DNA of 64,000 nt from Pseudonocardia broussonetiae (GTDB lineage Bacteria > Actinomycetota > Actinomycetes > Mycobacteriales > Pseudonocardiaceae): NCBI RefSeq assembly GCF_013155125.1, contig NZ_CP053564.1, positions 565,501-629,500 of the forward strand. The letters are read 5' to 3'. Positions 57,960-64,000 of this stretch are shown here, piece by piece; position 1 is the stretch's first letter; each line of letters starts with the position of its first letter. The position numbers were made by a program, and so were the translations under genes. The notes beneath the pieces were generated by a model. That model had not been told where the DNA came from, did no database searches, and worked only from the letters and a program-made list of their open reading frames with translations.

Positions 57960-58922
57960 TCAGGACTCCGGCGCGGTCCAGCGGTCGGTGCGCTCCATGC
58001 CGGCGGCGCGGCCCTTGCCCGCGATCACGAGCGCCATCTTGCGGCTGGCCTCGTCGATCATCTCGTCGCCGATCATGGCCGAGCCCTTCTTGCCGCCGGC
58101 CTCGGAGGTGAAGTACTCGTAGGCGTCGAGGATGTTCTCGGCGTGGTCGTAGTCCTCCTGCAGCGGGCTGAAGGTCTCGTTGGCGGCGTCGATCTGGCCG
58201 GGGTGCAGCACCCACTTGCCGTCGAAGCCCAGCGCGGCGGAGCGGCCGGCCACGCGGCTGAACGCGTCGACGTCGCGGATCTGCAGGAACGGGCCGTCGA
58301 TGGCCTGCTTGTCGTGCGCGCGGGCCGCCATGAGGATGCTCATGAGGATGTGGTGGTAGGCGTCGCCCACGTCGTAGCCGGGGGGCTGCTCGCCGACCAC
58401 GAGGCTCTTCATGTTGATCGAGGCCATGAAGTCGGCCGGGCCGAAGATGATGGTCTCGACGCGCGGGCTGGCCGTGGCGATCTCGTTGACGTTGATCAGG
58501 CCCAGCGCGTTCTCGATCTGCGCCTCGATGCCGATCTTCCCGACCTCGTAGCCCATCGTCTTCTCGATCTGGGTGAGGAGCAGGTCCAGGGCGACGACCT
58601 GCTGGGGCGTCTGCACCTTGGGCAGCATGATCGCGTCGAGGTTGGCGCCGGCGCCCTCGACGACCTCGGTGACGTCGCGGTAGGTCCACTCGGTCGTCCA
58701 GTCGTTCACGCGGACGACGCGGATCTTCTCGCCCCAGCCACCCTCGTTGAGCGCCTCGACGATGGTCTTGCGGGCACCGGGCTTGGCGAGCGGGGCGCAC
58801 GCGTCCTCGAGGTCGAGGAAGACCTGGTCGGAGTTCAGCGTGCGGGCCTTGTCGATGAACTTCTGGCTCGAGCCGGGCACCGCCAGGCAGGACCGGCGGG
58901 GACGCAGCTGGCTGGTGGTCAT
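57960..58922 (-). CDS. CitE-like acyl-CoA lyase (HpcH/HpaI aldolase family)
   Basis: The 320-aa TIM-barrel protein matches CitE/malyl-CoA lyase relatives: RRSCLAVPGSSQKFIDKA, DQVFLDLEDACAP (metal and substrate Asp/Glu), MLPKVQTPQQVVALD, IGIEAQIENALGLINVNEIA, ETIIFGPADFMAS and GKWVLHPGQI. Stand-alone CitE proteins split or make (S)-citramalyl-, malyl- or beta-methylmalyl-CoA rather than act in citrate lyase. With the acyl-CoA dehydrogenase and MaoC genes nearby, a role in leucine, itaconate or mesaconate-type CoA metabolism is likely. ATG 58922 is chosen over an upstream start that adds an Arg-rich peptide. Confidence 0.9.
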   Translation of the reverse strand: MTTSQLRPRRSCLAVPGSSQKFIDKARTLNSDQVFLDLEDACAPLAKPGARKTIVEALNEGGWGEKIRVVRVNDWTTEWTYRDVTEVVEGAGANLDAIMLPKVQTPQQVVALDLLLTQIEKTMGYEVGKIGIEAQIENALGLINVNEIATASPRVETIIFGPADFMASINMKSLVVGEQPPGYDVGDAYHHILMSILMAARAHDKQAIDGPFLQIRDVDAFSRVAGRSAALGFDGKWVLHPGQIDAANETFSPLQEDYDHAENILDAYEYFTSEAGGKKGSAMIGDEMIDEASRKMALVIAGKGRAAGMERTDRWTAPES

Positions 58923-59010
58923 CGGTGGGACTCCTCGTCGACGTCGGCGCGGTGGACCCCGGGATGCTGGCACGACCGGCGCCCCCGGGCCCGCCGGGGT
59001 GACCGTTTTC

Positions 59011-59820
59011 TCACCCCTCGGTGGCGGCGCGCGGTGCGACCGCCACCGGATCCCGACGGGTCGGCACGGCCACGAGCACCAGCAGCGCGACCAGCGCGAC
59101 GCAGGCGACGAGGACCGTCACCCAGCCGCCGACGGACAGCATCGCGGTCCAGGCCAACGCCGTGCCGAGCACGGCCACGACCAGCGCCGCCCGGACGAGC
59201 ACCCCGAGCGGACCGGGCCGGCGCAGCGACCGCGCCTCGGCCAGGTCGACCACGGCGCAGACCAGCACCACGAGCGCGGTGACGGCGACCGGCCAGAACC
59301 AGATCACGACCACTGCGGGTGCCACGGAGACCGCCAGCAGGACGTCGCCGACCACCCGGTGCCGCCCCCGCAGGCCCAGGCCGACGAGCACCGTCGCCGC
59401 GCAGAGGGCGGCGAGCACCGAGCCCTCCGCGCTCGGGTCCTGCGGGTCGGCCAGGTTGCCCGCGGCCACCCAGACGTAGAACAGGGCGACCGCCGCCGCT
59501 GCGGCGGTCCACCACGAGTGCCTCGCCGGCCTCGCCCACCTCGACACGGTCACCTCCCGCTCGGGTGCCCGCTCCCGCGACACCCCACGCTGCTGACGGC
59601 TCCACACCAGGTCGGCCGGCACGCCGCCGGTCACCCTCCGCACGATCGACAGCGCCACCGCGTGCGGCGGCGCCCCGACCGAGCGGGCGTGCGCCCGCTG
59701 CTCCCACAGGTCCGAATCGATCTCGGCGCGGCGATCCTCGGCGGCCTCCGCGCCCACGCGGGCGGTGTAGCAACGCACCCACCAGGCCGCGAACGCCGCG
59801 GCCCCGTCCTCGGCCGTCAC
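59011..59820 (-). CDS. Membrane protein coupled to a PadR regulator
   Basis: The 269-aa protein has a helical N-terminal part (WWVRCYTARVGAEAAEDRRAEIDSDLWEQ, ALSIVRRVTGGVPADLVW) followed by about six membrane segments. The first part recalls the small conserved domain often encoded next to PadR regulators in actinobacteria. The function is unknown. The GTG start overlaps the PadR stop (GTGA), so PadR and its partner are made together. Confidence 0.72.
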   Translation of the reverse strand: MTAEDGAAAFAAWWVRCYTARVGAEAAEDRRAEIDSDLWEQRAHARSVGAPPHAVALSIVRRVTGGVPADLVWSRQQRGVSRERAPEREVTVSRWARPARHSWWTAAAAAVALFYVWVAAGNLADPQDPSAEGSVLAALCAATVLVGLGLRGRHRVVGDVLLAVSVAPAVVVIWFWPVAVTALVVLVCAVVDLAEARSLRRPGPLGVLVRAALVVAVLGTALAWTAMLSVGGWVTVLVACVALVALLVLVAVPTRRDPVAVAPRAATEG

Positions 59821-60179
59821 GACGGGTCCCAGCCCGGCCGGAGCGGCGTCGGCGCACCCGCGCCCCGGCCTGCGCGCCACGTCGCGACCGCACGCTCGGC
59901 CGCCCCCGTCACCTGGTAGAGCCGCCGTCGCGGCCGGCCCTCGGCCGCCGCGTCCTCGGGGTCCTCCCACGTGCTGGCCAGCAGGCCCGCCGCCTCCAGC
60001 CGGGCCAGGGCCTTGTAGAGGGTGCCGTGCGCCGTGAGCGTGCGGACGCCGTCGCTCTCGGCGATGACCTTGGCCAGCCGGAAGCCGTGGAACCGGTCCT
60101 CGCCGTCCCGGCGCAGCGCCAGCCCGGCCTCGAGGATCTCCGCCTCCAGCCGCACCAGCTCACCCGCTCGACGACGCAT
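59817..60179 (-). CDS. PadR-family transcriptional regulator
   Basis: The 120-aa regulator has a PadR winged helix: EAEILEAGLALRR, HGFRLAKVIAE, LTAHGTLYKALARLEAAGLL and RRRLYQVTGAAERAV. Small PadR proteins act as repressors of the operon they head. ATG 60179 gives the family N-terminus; a longer reading to 60221 crosses the operator and is unlikely. The palindrome at 60191-60206 probably mediates autoregulation. Confidence 0.88.
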   Translation of the reverse strand: MRRRAGELVRLEAEILEAGLALRRDGEDRFHGFRLAKVIAESDGVRTLTAHGTLYKALARLEAAGLLASTWEDPEDAAAEGRPRRRLYQVTGAAERAVATWRAGRGAGAPTPLRPGWDPS

Positions 60180-60190
60180 GCCGGAAGAAT

Positions 60191-60206
60191 AGGAAGATAC
60201 CTTCCT
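60191..60206. promoter_or_regulatory. Palindromic operator of the PadR operon
   Basis: AGGAAG-ATAC-CTTCCT is a perfect 6-bp inverted repeat with a 4-bp centre, 11 bp upstream of the padR-type start codon, in an A/T-containing patch. The position would let a PadR dimer cover the core promoter. Confidence 0.6.
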
Positions 60207-60228
60207 CACGTCAACGGGCAACAGACGG

Positions 60229-61095
60229 TCACACGGGGGGCAGCGCCACGAGCTCCCCGCGGGCCACGGCCGTGACCGTGCCCCACACCGACGTGCGGAC
60301 GGCGGTGCCGGCGTCGGCGTGCACCAGCACCCCGAGCGTCGACGGCCGGCCGATCTCCGCGCCCTGCGCGACGGTGAACCCGGTCTGGCCGTCGCCGGCC
60401 AGCACGCCGCGGTCGACGAGGAACACCGCCAGCGCGACGGCGGCCGAGCCGGTGGCCGGGTCCTCCGACACCCCGACGTCGGGCGCGAACATCCGCACGT
60501 GCCCGGCGGAGGCGGCGGCGTCGAACGACACGACCGTCAGCCCGACGAGCCCCTCGGTGCAGGCGCGGACGGCCGCCGGGTCGGGCGCGGCCCGTGCGAC
60601 GGCGTCCGGCGCGACCACCAGGAAGGCGTACGGCACCCCCGCGCCCGCGACGCCCGCGGGCACGGCGTCGACGACGTCGGCCGGGCCCAACCCGACCGCC
60701 GCGGCCAGCACCGCGCCGTCCAGCGCCGGCCCGACCTCCGACGCGCCGCCGGTGACCTGAGCGCCGTAGTCGTCGACGCGGACCGGCAGGAGCCCGGCCC
60801 CGCACTCCTGCACGACGTCGCCGGTGGAGATGAGGCCGGCGCGGGCCAGCACCCACGCCGCCCCGACGCTCGGGTGCCCGGCGAACGGCAGCTCGCGACC
60901 GGGGGTGAAGATCCGCAGCCGGTAGTCGGCGTCCGCGGTGGGCGGCAGGGGGAACGCCGTCTCCGACAGGTGGAACTCGGCGGCGATCGCCTGCATCTGC
61001 TCCGTGCTCAGCTCGTGCCCCCCGTGCACCACGGCGAGCGGGTTGCCGGCGTAGGCGCGGTCGGTGAACACGTCGACGATGTCGTAGCGCAGCAC
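60229..61095 (-). CDS. PhzF-family isomerase/epimerase-like protein
   Basis: The 288-aa protein belongs to the PhzF/diaminopimelate-epimerase-like fold: [25 protein letters not shown] with the conserved catalytic Glu, [15 protein letters not shown] and [16 protein letters not shown]. No other phenazine gene is present, so it is an orphan PhzF relative of unknown substrate, as in many bacteria. A -10 box TAGGGT (complement of 61103-61108) lies 7 bases before its GTG, suggesting leaderless transcription. Confidence 0.88.
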   Translation of the reverse strand: MLRYDIVDVFTDRAYAGNPLAVVHGGHELSTEQMQAIAAEFHLSETAFPLPPTADADYRLRIFTPGRELPFAGHPSVGAAWVLARAGLISTGDVVQECGAGLLPVRVDDYGAQVTGGASEVGPALDGAVLAAAVGLGPADVVDAVPAGVAGAGVPYAFLVVAPDAVARAAPDPAAVRACTEGLVGLTVVSFDAAASAGHVRMFAPDVGVSEDPATGSAAVALAVFLVDRGVLAGDGQTGFTVAQGAEIGRPSTLGVLVHADAGTAVRTSVWGTVTAVARGELVALPPV

Positions 61096-61102
61096 GGGAG
61101 CG

Positions 61103-61120
61103 ACCCTAGGACCCTAGGCT
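61103..61120. promoter_or_regulatory. Back-to-back leaderless promoters of the phzF-like and CBS genes
   Basis: Only 32 bp separate the two divergent start codons. The left gene has TAGGGT (complement of ACCCTA 61103-61108) 7 bases before its GTG, and the right gene has TAGGCT at 61115-61120, 7 bases before its ATG. The two -10 boxes lie within a CCTAGG-repeating core (CCCTAGGACCCTAGG), so both polymerases cannot bind at the same time. Confidence 0.6.
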
Positions 61121-61127
61121 GCGCGCC

Positions 61128-62402
61128 ATGGCATCCGACCGCGTCTTCGTCGCACGGCTGGTCGGCCTCGAGGTGTTCGGGCCCGACGGCGAACGGATCG
61201 GCCGCGTCCGCGACGTGCTGGTCACCGTCCGGGTCGACGCCAGCCCGCCGCGGGTGCTGGGCATCGTGGTCGAGATGGTCACGCGGCGGCGGATCTTCGT
61301 GCCGATGCTGCGGGTCACGAGCATCGACCCGAGCGCGGTCACCCTCGCCACCGGATCGGTCAGCCTGCGCGGGTTCTCCCAGCGCCCCAACGAGACGCTC
61401 GTGGTCGGCCAGCTGCTCGACGCGCCCGTCACGATCGTCGACGGCGGGGTGCCCGCGGTCGTCGTCGACGCCGCGATCGAGCCGACGCGCTCCCGGGACT
61501 GGGTGGTCGGCCGCCTGGCCGTGCGCGCGCGCCGGCACGGCCTGACGCGGCGCGGGCAGGTGCAGGAGCTGCCGTGGTCGGCGGTCACCGGGCTCTCGCT
61601 CACCGACCGGCAGGGCACCGCGGGGCTGCTCTCGGTGCTGGAGACGATGCGCCCCGCCGACGTCGCCGCCACGCTGTCGGAGCTGCCCGAGAAGCGCCAG
61701 CACGAGGTCGTCGACGCCCTCGACGACGAGCGCCTCGCCGACGTGTTCGAGGAGATGTCGGACTCCGACCAGCGCGCGCTGCTCGCCCACCTCGACGTCG
61801 AGCGCGCCGCCGACGTGCTCGAGGCGATGAGCCCCGACGACGCCGCCGACCTCCTCGGCGACCTCCCCACCGCCGAGTCCGACGCCCTGCTCGCGCTGAT
61901 GCAGCCCGGCGACTCGGCCCCGGTGCGGCGCCTGATGCGCTACTCCTCCGACACCGCGGGCGGGCTGATGACACCCGAACCGGTGATCCTGCGCCCCGAC
62001 GCGACGGTGGCGGAGGCGCTGGCCCGCATCCGCAACCCCGACCTCCCCGTCGCCCTGGCCAGCATGGTGTTCGTCTGCCGCGCGCCGTCGGAGACGCCGA
62101 CGGGCCGCTACCTGGGCTGCGCGCACGTGCAGCGGCTGCTGCGGGAGGCGCCGTTCGAGCTGGTGGCGGGCGTCGTCGACACGGGGCTCGCGCGCCTGTC
62201 CCCGAACGCGACGCTCGGCGAGATCGCGCGGTACTTCGCGGCGTACAACCTCGTGGCCGGTCCCGTCGTCGACGACGAGGACCACCTGCTCGGCGCCGTC
62301 ACCGTCGACGACGTGCTGGACCACCTGCTGCCGCCGGACTGGCGCGACCGGTTCACCGACGAGGCCGCACCCGACCCGTCCCCGGAGGCCGCCGGTGCCT
62401 GA
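61128..62402 (+). CDS. PRC-barrel, MgtE-N and CBS domain protein
   Basis: The 424-aa soluble protein starts with a PRC-barrel-like domain (VFVARLVGLEVFGPDGERIGRVRDVLV), then an MgtE-type N-terminal helical repeat (VLETMRPADVAATLSELPEKRQHEVVDAL, LEAMSPDDAADLLGDLPTAESDALLALM) and a CBS pair (YSSDTAGGLMTPEPVILRPDATVAEAL, VDDEDHLLGAVTVDDVLDHL). MgtE transporters have the same cytoplasmic part followed by five membrane helices, which are absent here. It may sense Mg2+ or nucleotides and regulate a separate channel. It overlaps the DUF1003 gene by 8 bp. Confidence 0.87.
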   Translation: MASDRVFVARLVGLEVFGPDGERIGRVRDVLVTVRVDASPPRVLGIVVEMVTRRRIFVPMLRVTSIDPSAVTLATGSVSLRGFSQRPNETLVVGQLLDAPVTIVDGGVPAVVVDAAIEPTRSRDWVVGRLAVRARRHGLTRRGQVQELPWSAVTGLSLTDRQGTAGLLSVLETMRPADVAATLSELPEKRQHEVVDALDDERLADVFEEMSDSDQRALLAHLDVERAADVLEAMSPDDAADLLGDLPTAESDALLALMQPGDSAPVRRLMRYSSDTAGGLMTPEPVILRPDATVAEALARIRNPDLPVALASMVFVCRAPSETPTGRYLGCAHVQRLLREAPFELVAGVVDTGLARLSPNATLGEIARYFAAYNLVAGPVVDDEDHLLGAVTVDDVLDHLLPPDWRDRFTDEAAPDPSPEAAGA

Positions 62403-62859
62403 GATCACGACGCGCCGCCGGCTCGACCGGCCCGGCCGCCGCCGCTTCGAGCTCGACCCCGACAGCTTCGCCCGCATCTCCGAGCGCATCGCGCGGTTCC
62501 TGGGCACCGGCCGGTTCCTGGCGATCCAGACCGTCATCGTGATCGTGTGGATCGTGCTCAACCTGGTGGCGGTGTCGCTGCGCTGGGACCCCTACCCCTT
62601 CATCCTGCTCAACCTGGCCTTCTCCACCCAGGCCGCGTACGCCGCCCCGCTGATCCTGCTGGCCCAGAACCGCCAGGACGACCGCGACCGCGTGGCGCTG
62701 GAGGAGGACCGCAGCCGCGCCGAGCGGACGAAGGCCGACACCGAGTACCTCGCGCGCGAGCTCGCCGCGCTGCGCGTGGCCGTCGGCGAGGTCGCCACCC
62801 GCGACTACCTGCGCGGCGAGCTGGAGCGCCTCGGCGACCGGCTCCACCCGAAGGGCTGA
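62395..62859 (+). CDS. DUF1003 membrane protein
   Basis: The 154-aa protein has the DUF1003 pattern: a basic N-terminus (RRRLDRPGRRRFELDPD), two membrane helices (FLAIQTVIVIVWIVLNLVAV, FILLNLAFSTQAAYAAPLILLAQ), the NRQDDRDR motif and a C-terminal coiled coil (EDRSRAERTKADTEYLARELAAL). The function is unknown; the family is often encoded with CBS/MgtE-N proteins, so the two may form a complex. Its GTG start lies inside the previous gene. Confidence 0.9.
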   Translation: MPEITTRRRLDRPGRRRFELDPDSFARISERIARFLGTGRFLAIQTVIVIVWIVLNLVAVSLRWDPYPFILLNLAFSTQAAYAAPLILLAQNRQDDRDRVALEEDRSRAERTKADTEYLARELAALRVAVGEVATRDYLRGELERLGDRLHPKG

Positions 62860-62880
62860 TCCGGTCGGGGTGGCTGACCC

Positions 62881-63312
62881 TCAGTCCGCGAGCCGGCGGC
62901 TGATCCGCTCCAGCGCGCACAGGTCGTCCGCGTCGAGCCGGGCGACGAAGTGCCGCAGCACCCCGGCCAGGTGCGTCCGCGCGGCCACCCGCAGGCGGTG
63001 GAAGCCGGCCTCGGTGAGCTCGGCGGCGACGCCGCGGCCGTCGCCCGGCACCCGGGTGCGCGAGACGAGCCCGCCCCGCTCCATGCGGTCGACGAGCCGC
63101 GTGACGCCCGAGCGCGAGAGCAGCACGGCGTCGGCGAGCTCGGTCATCCGCAGGCGGCGGTCGGGCGCCTCGGCCAGCTGCACCAGCACGTCGTAGGCGG
63201 CCAGGGAGAGGTCCTGCTCGGCGACGAGCTCGGCCTCCAGGACGCGGGTGATCGTGGCGTGCGCGCGCAGGAACGCCCGCCACGCACCCAGCTCGTCGAC
63301 CGACGGGGTCAT
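62881..63312 (-). CDS. MarR-family transcriptional regulator
   Basis: The 143-aa regulator has a MarR winged helix: LSLAAYDVLVQLAEAPDRRLRMTELADAVLLSRSGVTRLVDRMERGGLVSR and the wing PGDGRGVAAELTEAG. ATG 63312 gives the standard family length; GTG 63357 would add 15 residues. It is divergent from mrp, with a palindrome between the two. The gene ends 21 bp from the convergent DUF1003 gene. Confidence 0.87.
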   Translation of the reverse strand: MTPSVDELGAWRAFLRAHATITRVLEAELVAEQDLSLAAYDVLVQLAEAPDRRLRMTELADAVLLSRSGVTRLVDRMERGGLVSRTRVPGDGRGVAAELTEAGFHRLRVAARTHLAGVLRHFVARLDADDLCALERISRRLAD

Positions 63313-63370
63313 GCGCCCGTCGGACGGCGCGGTGTCGGGAGCATCACGGAGGGCCACGTCGGAGCATGGT

Positions 63371-63386
63371 ACGGACGGCGGTCCGT
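63371..63386. promoter_or_regulatory. Palindromic operator between marR-type gene and mrp
   Basis: ACGGAC-GGCG-GTCCGT is a perfect 6-bp inverted repeat, 58 bp upstream of the MarR start and 28 bp upstream of the mrp start. It suits binding by the divergent MarR protein and could link its control to mrp. Confidence 0.5.
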
Positions 63387-63414
63387 TCCGCGGTGTCCAC
63401 GTAGCATGGGTGTC

Positions 63415-64000
63415 GTGTCCACCTCCACCGGAACCACCACCGTCGAGCAGGCCGTCCGCGCCGCGCTCGCCACCGTCGAGGACCCGGAGATCCACAAGCC
63501 GATCACCGACCTGGGGATGGTCAAGGGGGTCGAGGTCACGCCCGAGGGCCTGGCCCGCATCGGCGTGTACCTCACCGTCGCCGGCTGCCCCATGAAGGAC
63601 ACGATCACCACGCGCGTCACCGTGGCCGTCTCGCAGGTCCCGGGCGTCACCGGCGTGCAGGTCGACCTCGACGTCATGAGCGACGAGCAGCGCGCCGAGC
63701 TGCGCCGCGGCCTGCGCGGCGACGCCGCCGAGCCGGTGATCCCGTTCGCGCAGCCCGGGTCGCTCACCCGCGTGTACTGCGTCGCGTCCGGCAAGGGCGG
63801 CGTCGGCAAGTCCTCGATCACCGTCAACCTCGCCGCCGCCATGGCCGCGCGCGGCCTCTCGGTGGGCGTCGTCGACGCCGACATCTACGGGCACTCGATC
63901 CCGCGGATGCTGGGCACGACCACGCTGCCCACCAAGGTCGACGACATGATCATGCCGCCGCAGGCGCACGACGTGAAGGTCATCTCGATCGGCATGTTCA
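63415..64000 (+). CDS. mrp: Mrp/NBP35-type ATP-binding iron-sulfur carrier (3' part missing)
   Basis: The first 195 residues are present before the window ends. They contain an N-terminal DUF59/SufT-like domain (AALATVEDPEIHKPITDLGM, VAGCPMKDTITTRVT) and the P-loop ATPase with the deviant Walker A of the MinD/Mrp family (VASGKGGVGKSS), then VVDADIYGHSIPRML. Mrp proteins hold and transfer [4Fe-4S] clusters. TAGCAT at 63402-63407, 7 bases before GTG 63415, suggests leaderless transcription; ATG 63406 is an alternative start. Confidence 0.92.
   Translation, partial: MSTSTGTTTVEQAVRAALATVEDPEIHKPITDLGMVKGVEVTPEGLARIGVYLTVAGCPMKDTITTRVTVAVSQVPGVTGVQVDLDVMSDEQRAELRRGLRGDAAEPVIPFAQPGSLTRVYCVASGKGGVGKSSITVNLAAAMAARGLSVGVVDADIYGHSIPRMLGTTTLPTKVDDMIMPPQAHDVKVISIGMF

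Noticed and set aside
60229..61095. Phenazine biosynthesis gene
   Set aside because: Only a phzF-like gene is present; orphan members of this family are common and do not indicate phenazine production.

Overview
The window is high-GC DNA with abundant GTG starts, stop/start overlaps and promoters whose -10 box sits 6-8 bases before the start codon. Gene content and order (moeZ, a TIGR02569 gene, a DUF3107 gene, an rhlE-type helicase, an Rv3212-like gene, mrp) point to a mycelial actinomycete of the Pseudonocardiales type. The genus is inferred from general resemblance, not from a marker gene.

Layout. 0-4.7 kb: the end of a nitrite-reduction operon read leftwards (nasB-like reductase, nirB, nirD, hemD-like). 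4.8-5.6 kb: a rightward isocitrate lyase/PEP mutase family gene. 5.6-7.1 kb: about 1.5 kb without a credible gene, holding a 32-bp tandem array, a 16-bp tandem array and five copies of a 64-bp palindromic element spaced by exactly 18 bp within clusters. 7.1-10.5 kb: nasA and narK, so nitrate uptake, nitrate reduction and nitrite reduction are all present but split by the repeats. 10.7-17 kb: a TIGR02569 gene, a 998-aa repeat-rich membrane protein, moeZ and an alpha/beta hydrolase.

17-38.6 kb looks like an accessory block. It carries an Hsp70-TM-YVTN-propeller fusion and a probable L-2,3-diaminopropionate (Dap) peptide pathway: sbnA, a response regulator with three sensor kinases, a Pls/PosA-type membrane synthetase, a free-standing NRPS module, a SyrP-like hydroxylase and sbnB. 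The Pls/PosA protein has an apparently dead, truncated adenylation domain and two near-identical carrier domains, whereas the separate module has an intact adenylation domain whose hand-read pocket resembles those for diamino acids. The working idea is that one protein loads Dap, the hydroxylase may act on it while it is carrier-bound, and the membrane protein joins or releases units. Next to the cluster are a secreted His-rich protein and a P1B-ATPase-like relic.

38.6-48.5 kb: a TetR regulator and CPBP-like gene, then a hydrolase/AurF-like diiron oxygenase pair facing a second TetR gene with a twin operator and a DUF4873 gene, then a conserved block of DUF3107, ferritin-like, DEAD-box helicase, Rv3212-like and MpaB-family genes. 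48.5-52.2 kb: a leftward run of RecB-like nuclease, PHP phosphoesterase and small membrane genes, plus a Nudix gene and a MaoC dehydratase. 52.4-64 kb: corA with a structured leader, a Rieske protein, a methyltransferase, a stress protein, acyl-CoA dehydrogenase and a CitE-like lyase, a PadR pair, phzF, an MgtE-N/CBS protein, DUF1003, a MarR regulator and the start of mrp.

Three convergent or downstream gene ends carry perfect 20-22-bp hairpins without a T tract. No rRNA, tRNA, CRISPR array, transposase or phage gene was recognised.
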